Made by a program: the position numbers and the translations under genes | Origin: Methylocystis sp. | Lineage (GTDB): Bacteria > Pseudomonadota > Alphaproteobacteria > Rhizobiales > Beijerinckiaceae | Assembly (NCBI GenBank): GCA_023253795.1 | Contig: JALRFG010000132.1 | Coordinates: forward strand, 1 to 5,868 | Length of the DNA: 5,868 nt | Direction: 5' to 3' | In this document: positions 1 to 4,795 of the stretch, in pieces | Position numbering within the stretch: the first letter of the stretch is position 1 | Layout: every line of letters starts with the position of its first letter | The notes under the pieces: generated by a model | Seen by the model: the letters and a program-made list of their open reading frames with translations, nothing else | Database searches by the model: none | Told to the model about the DNA's origin: nothing

Positions 1-754
1 AGGAGAGATGACGATGCGGCGCGCCGAGCGCGACGGCGCTGGTGAAATAATACACCGTCTGCGCAACGATGCGGGCCCAGTTGATCGAGTTCACGCCGGC
101 GAGGCCGACGCTCTCGCGAAACGGCGCGTTGCGGAACAGACGTTTGAGAATGTTTTGCGCATCATCGAACGATCCGTCGAGCGCGATGACATGAATATTG
201 TCGTCTTCGACCGTCGTCATCTGCCGACGCTGCACATCCGACACGCGACCGTTAGGATAGAGGATGAACACATCGACGCGATCCAGCCCGCGAAACGCTT
301 CAATCGCGGCGGCGCCCGTATCGCCAGAGGTTGCGCCAACAATGGTCGCACGCAAATTCCGCTGCTCCAGCACATCATTCATCATGCGGCCGAGCAACTG
401 CATCGCCAGATCTTTAAAGGCGAGCGTCGGTCCATGGAACAGCTCCAGCACGAAAAGATTGTCGGCAATCTGCGACAGCGGCGCGATGGCGCGATGACGG
501 AAGCCCGCATAGGCGGCGTCCGTCTGGGCGCGCAATGCATCCATCGCAATCGGGCCGCTCATGAAGGGCGCGATCAGGCGCGCGGCGGCTTCGGCGTAGG
601 GAACGCCCGCCAGCGCGGCGATATCGCCCGGCGCGACATGCGGATAGGCGAGCGGCGTGTAAAGACCGCCATCAACGGCGAGCCCGGCCAGCAAAACATC
701 ATTAAAGCCAAGCTGCGCGGCTTCACCGCGAGTCGAGAGATAGCGCAAGGGCAT
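1..754 (-). CDS. thrC: Threonine synthase, 3' end missing
   Basis: This PLP enzyme converts O-phosphohomoserine to threonine and phosphate in the cytoplasm, the last step of threonine synthesis. Translating the minus strand from the ATG at 754 gives 251 codons that run off the left edge; the family is usually about 460-470 residues, so slightly more than half is visible. The N-terminus MPLRYLSTRGEA is typical. The LFHGPTLAFKD motif (105-115) carries Lys114, which matches the PLP-binding lysine of E. coli ThrC. GATSGDTGAAA (140-150) is the phosphate-binding loop, followed by the NGRVSDVQRRQM stretch (168-179) and VNSINWAR further on. AAGGG lies unusually close to the start, and no other start fits better. 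It follows SURF1 by 77 bases in the same direction and may be the distal gene of the same transcript. Both visible lysines use AAA. Confidence 0.95.
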   Translation of the reverse strand, partial: MPLRYLSTRGEAAQLGFNDVLLAGLAVDGGLYTPLAYPHVAPGDIAALAGVPYAEAAARLIAPFMSGPIAMDALRAQTDAAYAGFRHRAIAPLSQIADNLFVLELFHGPTLAFKDLAMQLLGRMMNDVLEQRNLRATIVGATSGDTGAAAIEAFRGLDRVDVFILYPNGRVSDVQRRQMTTVEDDNIHVIALDGSFDDAQNILKRLFRNAPFRESVGLAGVNSINWARIVAQTVYYFTSAVALGAPHRHLS

Positions 755-778
755 GTCCCTTTAGAATTAATCGCCAAT

Positions 779-796
779 CGGCGCCCATCAGCGCCG
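779..796. repeat. Weak hairpin between SURF1 and thrC
   Basis: CGGCGC (779-784) and GCGCCG (791-796) form a 6-base stem with a 6-base loop in the 77-base gap between SURF1 and thrC. The minus-strand sequence that follows (ATTGGCGATTAATTC) is AT-rich but has no real T tract. It could be a weak terminator or a chance GC palindrome. No convincing promoter for thrC was seen in the gap. Confidence 0.3.
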
Positions 797-831
797 CTTC
801 ATAACATATTCGCGGCGGCGTCAGGACATTC

Positions 832-1569
832 TTACGCCCGCCTGTCGCCTGATGCCAGCCGGCCGCGCGCGAAGAGCGCAAAAACCACCAGCAACACGCC
901 CGCCAGCGAAAACCAGGTGAACGCATAGGAGAGATGATTGTTAACGATCTGCGGCGCGCTCGGGGCCGGTTGCGGCTGCGAAGGATCAACGCGCTCGCCC
1001 GGATCGGGCGCCAGACTAAAGGGCGCCGCCGCCGCATAGCCGAGCGTGACGGCGATCGCCGCAGGATCGCGCGTATACCAGATGCGTTGCGCAGGCGTAT
1101 CGGCCGGCGTGAACAGATTACGCGACTGCGGCGCGTGAAGATGGCCGATCAGCGTCACATCGCCGGAAGGCGGCGCGCCATAGGCGGCTTTTTTTGACTC
1201 CGGCACGAAGCCGCGTTCGACCAGCGCAACGCCGCCATCCGATAATTCGAACGGCGTCAGCACAATATAGCCTGGCTCACGGCCAAATCCTTCCGGCGGC
1301 CGCGTATAGAGCCATGCTTCCGGCCCGGCGAGATAATGACCGCTGACGCGGACATGGCGGAAATCATAATCCGCAGGCGCAAGCCCCGACCATTCGGCGC
1401 GCGATGGCGGCGCTTGTGGCGGCGCATCGAGCCGCGCCTCAACCCGCGCGATCAGCGCCTCTTTCTCGCCAAGGCGCCTTACCTGCCAGACGCCAAGCGT
1501 GACAAGCAACGCAAAGGCGAGCGCCGTGGCGACGCCGGGAACGAGCAGCGCCCTTGCGCCGCGCGTCAT
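832..1569 (-). CDS. SURF1 family cytochrome c oxidase assembly protein
   Basis: This inner-membrane assembly factor is thought to help heme a insertion into subunit I. The 245 residues show the standard layout of two membrane segments (about 8-28 and 216-234) around a large periplasmic domain. Family motifs are GVWQVRRLGEKEALI (26-40), VERGFVP (117-123), NLFTPADTP with WYTRD shortly after (151-168) and NNHLSYAFTWF (210-220). His212 in the last motif is the invariant histidine that I recall being tied to heme binding in the Paracoccus homologue. The ATG at 1569 overlaps the DUF983 stop by four bases (ATGA). The only purine-rich stretch, AAGAAGG, is too far upstream for a good ribosome-binding site, so coupling to DUF983 is likely. 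All three lysines use AAA, unlike ctaD. A run of seven A at 1189-1195 lies in the coding strand, but the frame is intact. Confidence 0.95.
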   Translation of the reverse strand: MTRGARALLVPGVATALAFALLVTLGVWQVRRLGEKEALIARVEARLDAPPQAPPSRAEWSGLAPADYDFRHVRVSGHYLAGPEAWLYTRPPEGFGREPGYIVLTPFELSDGGVALVERGFVPESKKAAYGAPPSGDVTLIGHLHAPQSRNLFTPADTPAQRIWYTRDPAAIAVTLGYAAAAPFSLAPDPGERVDPSQPQPAPSAPQIVNNHLSYAFTWFSLAGVLLVVFALFARGRLASGDRRA

Positions 1570-1943
1570 GACTCGCGCCGGCCTTCTTCGGCCTTATTGA
1601 AATATTGAAGCGCGATCAGCAGACCTTTGGTCGGACGCAACAGGCCGATGACGACCAGCGCCGACAATGGCAAAAAAATCGCGACATGCACCCAGTAGGA
1701 CGGCTGATAGACGACTTCGACATAGAGTCCGAGACCGACAATGATGAAGCCGGCGATGGTCATGACAAAGATCGCCGGGCCATCACCCGTGTCGGCGAAG
1801 GAGAAATCGAGAGCGCAGACTTCGCATTTGGGCGCGACGGCGAGCAGGCCATCGAACATATGGCCCTTGCTGCAACGCGGGCATCGGCCCCGCAACCCAT
1901 CGAGATAGACGGACGCCGGCGGATAAACATGCTCTTCGGACAT
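1566..1943 (-). CDS. DUF983 family membrane protein with zinc-ribbon-like Cys pairs
   Basis: A 125-residue protein of the DUF983 family, whose biochemical role is unknown. An N-terminal cytoplasmic-looking region holds two Cys pairs, CPRC (Cys21/Cys24) and CEVC (Cys40/Cys43), spaced like a small zinc ribbon. The conserved ADTGDGPAIF (50-59) follows, then two hydrophobic segments (about 57-76 and 84-103) and a RPTKGLLIALQY tail (103-114). Members often sit between the subunit III and SURF1 genes in alphaproteobacterial cox clusters, so an accessory role in oxidase assembly is likely but inferred. Its TGA stop overlaps the SURF1 start as ATGA, suggesting coupled translation. It is separated from ctaE by a strong terminator-like hairpin. 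Confidence 0.9.
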   Translation of the reverse strand: MSEEHVYPPASVYLDGLRGRCPRCSKGHMFDGLLAVAPKCEVCALDFSFADTGDGPAIFVMTIAGFIIVGLGLYVEVVYQPSYWVHVAIFLPLSALVVIGLLRPTKGLLIALQYFNKAEEGRRES

Positions 1944-1949
1944 CGAAGA

Positions 1950-1956
1950 CTTCTCC
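1950..1956 (-). promoter_or_regulatory. Ribosome-binding site that sets the DUF983 start
   Basis: GGAGAAG on the minus strand lies six bases before the ATG at 1943. An in-frame TTG at 1958 would extend the protein by five residues, but this ribosome-binding site falls inside that extension, so the ATG is preferred. The site directly abuts the T tract of the upstream hairpin. Confidence 0.7.
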
Positions 1957-1990
1957 AAACAAAAACGGTCACGGGAGACCCGTGACCGTT
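1957..1990 (-). terminator. Intrinsic terminator-like hairpin after ctaE
   Basis: AACGGTCACGGG (1964-1975) and CCCGTGACCGTT (1979-1990) are perfect reverse complements around a 3-base loop. Read on the minus strand, the stem starts 27 bases past the ctaE stop and runs into TTTTTGTTT, which overlaps the last two stem bases. This is the classic form of a Rho-independent terminator. The opposite side (1991 onward) has no T tract, so the signal points only along the operon. The DUF983 ribosome-binding site begins right after the T tract, so DUF983 expression would need readthrough or a separate promoter, which I could not identify. Confidence 0.85.
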
Positions 1991-2017
1991 GATTTCAGTC
2001 AGGGCGCGTCAGCAGCG

Positions 2018-2905
2018 CTATTCCATTGTGCCGCCCCAGTTCCCCCACACATAGATGCAGCAGAACAGGAACAGCCACACGACGTCGACGAAATGCCAAT
2101 ACCAGGCGGCGAATTCGAAGCCGAGGTGATGATCAGGCTTGAAGTGGCCCTTCATCGTGCGGAACAGACAAACGATCAGGAAGATCGTGCCGACGATGAC
2201 GTGGAAGCCATGGAAGCCCGTCGCCATGAAGAAGGTCGAACCATAGTTGGTCGCCGCCGGATGCGCCGGGTCGAAGGAGAAGGCGAAAGGCGCATGGGCG
2301 TATTCATAACCCTGAATGCAGGTGAACAGCAGACCCAGACCGATCGTCGCCATCAGGCCCTTCTTGAGCACGTCGCGATCATTGTTGAGCAGGCCGTGAT
2401 GCGCCCAGGTCAGCGTCGCGCCCGAGGTGAGCAGGATCAGCGTGTTGAGCAGCGGCAGTTTCCACGGGCTCAGGACTTCAATGCTCTTCGGCGGCCAGAC
2501 GCCCTGGAAAATCTCGGTGCGCATCACCTGCGTCGGATCGGCCGGAAACAGCGCCGAGTCGAAAAAGGCCCAGAACCAGGCGACGAAGAACATCACCTCG
2601 GACAGAATGAAGAGGATCATGCCGTAGCGATGGTGCAGCTGCACGACCGCCGTATGATGACCTTCGCGCTCCGCCTCGCGGATGATGTCGCTCCACCAGG
2701 CGTACATGACGCCCAGCACTGAAGCGAAACCGGCGAAAAACATCGTGCCGCCATAGGTGAAGCCATAGATCGGCGACCCCTTGTGTTGCGCCATCCAGGC
2801 GATGGCGCCAACCGCCATCACCAGCGCCGCAAAGGCGCCCGTGATCGGCCACGGGCTCGGATCAACCAGATGATAATCGTGATCGGGTTTCGCGTGTCCG
2901 GCCAT
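2018..2905 (-). CDS. ctaE: Cytochrome c oxidase subunit III
   Basis: This non-catalytic core subunit of the aa3 oxidase (also called coxC) packs against subunit I and helps sustain proton uptake and turnover. The 295 residues contain about seven membrane segments (roughly 20-40, 48-70, 93-118, 148-170, 184-204, 226-250 and 266-288), which is the full bacterial form. Family marks are SEVMFF with the conserved buried Glu103, FHGFHVIVGT (231-240) and the FEFAAWYWHFVDVVW stretch near the C-terminus (263-277). The N-terminal HAKPDHDYHLVDPSPWP is typical of alphaproteobacterial COX3. A strong ribosome-binding site supports the ATG at 2905. A perfect 12-base hairpin with a T-rich tail follows the TAG stop, separating this structural gene from DUF983 and SURF1. 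No frame or key-residue defects were seen. Confidence 0.97.
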   Translation of the reverse strand: MAGHAKPDHDYHLVDPSPWPITGAFAALVMAVGAIAWMAQHKGSPIYGFTYGGTMFFAGFASVLGVMYAWWSDIIREAEREGHHTAVVQLHHRYGMILFILSEVMFFVAWFWAFFDSALFPADPTQVMRTEIFQGVWPPKSIEVLSPWKLPLLNTLILLTSGATLTWAHHGLLNNDRDVLKKGLMATIGLGLLFTCIQGYEYAHAPFAFSFDPAHPAATNYGSTFFMATGFHGFHVIVGTIFLIVCLFRTMKGHFKPDHHLGFEFAAWYWHFVDVVWLFLFCCIYVWGNWGGTME

Positions 2906-2910
2906 TGTTT

Positions 2911-2919
2911 CTCTTCCTC
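2911..2919 (-). promoter_or_regulatory. Strong ribosome-binding site of ctaE
   Basis: GAGGAAGAG on the minus strand ends five bases before the ATG at 2905, placing its AGGA core nine bases upstream of the start. It is the best Shine-Dalgarno match in the window and fixes the ctaE start. Confidence 0.75.
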
Positions 2920-2950
2920 ATCATTCATCCGGTCGCCCGGACGTGTTCGT

Positions 2951-2979
2951 ATTGCCTCAACCGCGCAGCGCGCGGCAAT
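2951..2979. repeat. Small GC-rich hairpin between ctaG and ctaE
   Basis: CCGCGC (2961-2966) and GCGCGG (2970-2975) form a perfect 6-base stem with a 3-base loop. The flanking ATTG (2951-2954) and CAAT (2976-2979) can add four pairs across a bulge. No T-rich tail follows on the minus strand, so it does not look like an intrinsic terminator. It could be a processing or mRNA-stability structure, or chance in GC-rich DNA. Confidence 0.4.
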
Positions 2980-2985
2980 GGATGA

Positions 2986-3573
2986 TCAGCCTTTCGGTTT
3001 CCCCGCATCGACGCCGCGCGCGGACGCCTTTGTCGGGAAAAACGAATAGGACAGAGTGACTTCCTCGACCCGCGCCATCGACTCTTCTTTTTCGAGGGCA
3101 GGATCGAGATAAAAGACGACCGGCCATTCGGCGGTCTCATGCGGCCCCAGTCGTTTTTCTTCAAAACAGAAACAGGCGACCTTCACGAAAAAAGCGCCCG
3201 CCTGATCGGGGCTGACATTATAGGCGGCCTGTCCGCTCGTTTCATGATCCGAGAGGTTCGACACCTTGTAATAAACGGTCGTCGTCTCGCCGGTGCGCAG
3301 CGAGCGTTTCGACACTTCCGGCTCAAAACGCCAGGGAAGATCGCGCGCGACATTCGAATCGAACCGCACCGTCAGATGACGCACGCCCGGCTTTGTAGCC
3401 GCAGCCTGGATTTGGGCCTTTTGCGGCGTGCCGCCAAAGCCGGTCGCGGCGCAGAAAGCGCGATAGAGCGGCACGGAGGCGAAAGAGAGCGCCAGCATCG
3501 CCGCCGAGCCGACAAGCAGCCACAACGCGATGTTGCGTTGCTTGCGGTTGGTTTCGGGAGACGGCTTCTGCAT
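2986..3573 (-). CDS. ctaG: Cytochrome c oxidase assembly protein CtaG/Cox11 (CuB insertion)
   Basis: This membrane-anchored copper chaperone delivers copper to the CuB centre of subunit I. The 195-residue reading has one N-terminal membrane segment (about 14-34), followed by PLYRAFCAATGFGGT (35-49) with the conserved Cys41. The periplasmic domain carries the copper-binding CFCF motif (134-137) and ends with the family-typical LSYSFF strand (174-179). The frame is open further upstream, to an ATG at 3687. That longer form would overlap the CoxF-like gene by about 107 bases and add a non-conserved 38-residue extension, so I chose the ATG at 3573. No good Shine-Dalgarno sequence precedes it, so translation may depend on ribosomes finishing the CoxF-like gene 7 bases upstream. 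ctaE follows after 80 bases. Confidence 0.95.
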   Translation of the reverse strand: MQKPSPETNRKQRNIALWLLVGSAAMLALSFASVPLYRAFCAATGFGGTPQKAQIQAAATKPGVRHLTVRFDSNVARDLPWRFEPEVSKRSLRTGETTTVYYKVSNLSDHETSGQAAYNVSPDQAGAFFVKVACFCFEEKRLGPHETAEWPVVFYLDPALEKEESMARVEEVTLSYSFFPTKASARGVDAGKPKG

Positions 3574-3580
3574 TGGCGGC

Positions 3581-3763
3581 TCAAAGTGTCCGATTGGCGA
3601 CGGCGCCGCCAAGCCGGACAATGGTGATGGCGTAGAACAGCACAACCAGCAGCGCGACGCCGACGCCAATCGCAATATTGCGCGCACGACGGCTAAGCTT
3701 CTGCTCGGGCGTCAGCACGATGCCGCCCACTTGTTGTTCCTGATCGCCTGTGTTCGCGCTCAT
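3581..3763 (-). CDS. coxF: Small single-span membrane protein, CoxF-like
   Basis: A 60-residue protein is encoded between ctaB and ctaG. It has a polar N-terminus, then LTPEQKLSRRARN (residues 17-29), then one hydrophobic segment at about 30-50, and a short tail ending near LGGAVANRTL. The positive charges before the segment suggest the N-terminus stays in the cytoplasm. Position and sequence style resemble the small CoxF proteins of rhizobial cox operons. Their function is poorly defined and usually guessed to be in oxidase assembly. The ATG at 3763 has GGAG seven bases upstream. The gap from the ctaB stop is 15 bases and the gap to the ctaG start is 7 bases. The family assignment rests on my recognition of the pattern and its context, not on an alignment. 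Confidence 0.8.
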   Translation of the reverse strand: MSANTGDQEQQVGGIVLTPEQKLSRRARNIAIGVGVALLVVLFYAITIVRLGGAVANRTL

Positions 3764-3778
3764 CCGCCCGCTCCGCTC

Positions 3779-4711
3779 TCAGATCAGCGCCAGAAGATGC
3801 AGCGCCCGTTCGAGCACCAGCACGAGAAACAGGCCAAAAAGATACAGGATCGAGAAGGCGAACATGCGACCCGCCGCACGGCGGATATCGGCCTCATCGC
3901 GCGCGCTAAACATTTTGGCGGCGATGTTCACCAGCATCGCGCCGCCGGCCATGGCGACAAGGCCGTAGACAGGTGAAGCAAAGCCCAGCAGCCAGGGCGC
4001 AACGCCGAGCGGCGCCAGCAGCAGCGTGTAGACGAGAATTTCGAGACGGGTGCGGTCGAGGCCAGCGACATTCGGCAGCATCGGCACGCCAGCGCGGCCG
4101 TAATCTTCGATTTTCAGGATCGCCAGCGCCCAGAAATGCGGCGGCGTCCAGATAAAAATAATGGCGAACAAAACGACGCTGGCGAGATTGATTTCGCCCG
4201 TCGCCGCCGCATAGCCGACGATGGGCGGCAACGCGCCGGCGGCGCCGCCGATCACGATGTTGAGCGGCGTCCAGCGCTTCAGCCACATCGTATAGACCGC
4301 GACATAGAAGAAAATGGTGAAGGCGAGCAGCGCGGCCGCCAGCCAGTTGGTGGCGAAGCCAAGCACGAACACCGACAGCATGGACAACACCATGCCAAAG
4401 GCGAGCGCCGACTCCGGATCGAGACGACCGGCGGGGATCGGCCGCTTGCTGGTGCGCGTCATCTTGGCGTCGATGTCGGCGTCGTACCACATGTTCAGCG
4501 CGCCGGAGGCGCCAGCGCCAACGGCGATCGACAGCAGCGCGACGCAGGCGATCAGCGGATGCGGAGGAACAGGCGCCAGCAGCAGACCGGTGAGCGCGGT
4601 GAACACCACCAGCGACATGACGCGCGGCTTCAGAAGGCTGATGTAATCGGAAGGCGCCGCGATCGGAATGCGCGGCGTCTGGCCGTCGTCCAGATAGGAT
4701 ACGTCGCTCAT
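3779..4711 (-). CDS. ctaB: Protoheme IX farnesyltransferase (heme O synthase)
   Basis: This integral membrane prenyltransferase of the UbiA superfamily transfers a farnesyl group from farnesyl diphosphate to heme B, giving heme O, the precursor of heme A for this oxidase. The 310 residues match the usual family length. The first Asp-rich motif is at residues 73-91 (NMWYDADID followed by the TRTSKRP stretch). TPPHFW is at 189-194, and the second polar motif, EDYGRAGVPMLPN, is at 202-214. About nine hydrophobic segments can be counted between residues 30 and 303. The start at 4711 is chosen because the N-terminus through the LLKPRVM motif looks like the family. However, no clear Shine-Dalgarno sequence lies at normal spacing; the nearest purine-rich stretch (AGGGACG) is more than 10 bases away. 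It sits downstream of a hairpin after ctaD and 15 bases upstream of the CoxF-like gene, so it is probably cotranscribed with ctaG. Confidence 0.96.
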   Translation of the reverse strand: MSDVSYLDDGQTPRIPIAAPSDYISLLKPRVMSLVVFTALTGLLLAPVPPHPLIACVALLSIAVGAGASGALNMWYDADIDAKMTRTSKRPIPAGRLDPESALAFGMVLSMLSVFVLGFATNWLAAALLAFTIFFYVAVYTMWLKRWTPLNIVIGGAAGALPPIVGYAAATGEINLASVVLFAIIFIWTPPHFWALAILKIEDYGRAGVPMLPNVAGLDRTRLEILVYTLLLAPLGVAPWLLGFASPVYGLVAMAGGAMLVNIAAKMFSARDEADIRRAAGRMFAFSILYLFGLFLVLVLERALHLLALI

Positions 4712-4750
4712 TGCTGGTTACGTCGTCCCTGCTGTTACCCGCTGCACGAT

Positions 4751-4785
4751 AATCAAGAAACGCCGGCGCGATGACCGCGCCGGCG
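4751..4785 (-). terminator. Intrinsic terminator-like hairpin after ctaD
   Basis: A perfect 10-base inverted repeat lies at 4761-4770 and 4776-4785 with a 5-base loop. Its arms are CGCCGGCGCG and CGCGCCGGCG. Read on the minus strand, the stem begins 10 bases past the ctaD stop and is followed at once by TTTCTTGATT, a T-rich but interrupted tail. It stands between ctaD and ctaB, which are otherwise expected to be cotranscribed, so it may be a partial terminator or an mRNA 3'-end stabiliser. The stem is seen directly; its activity is inferred. Confidence 0.7.
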
Positions 4786-4795
4786 GATTGGCGTC

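Noticed and set aside
8..928. Plus-strand open frame of 306 codons
   Set aside because: It lies antisense to thrC and the end of SURF1, both recognised by clear motifs. The translation is Arg/Ala-rich and low in recognisable content, as expected for the complement of GC-rich genes.
1944..1958. TTG start for DUF983 giving five extra residues
   Set aside because: The GGAGAAG ribosome-binding site lies within this stretch at proper distance from the ATG at 1943.
1982..2722. Plus-strand open frame of 246 codons
   Set aside because: It is antisense to ctaE, whose subunit III motifs are unambiguous. The predicted product is charged, His/Gln/Arg-rich and resembles no family.
3574..3687. N-terminal extension of ctaG starting at an ATG at 3687
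   Set aside because: It would overlap the CoxF-like gene in another frame and adds 38 residues not typical of CtaG. The start at 3573 gives a normal-length protein with the membrane segment near the N-terminus.
4712..4760. Possible promoter for ctaB (TTGATT after the hairpin)
   Set aside because: No acceptable -10 element lies at 16-18 bases from TTGATT, so there is not enough to call a promoter.
4136..4774. Plus-strand open frame of 212 codons
   Set aside because: It is antisense to ctaB and has no recognisable domain; it is a shadow of codon bias.
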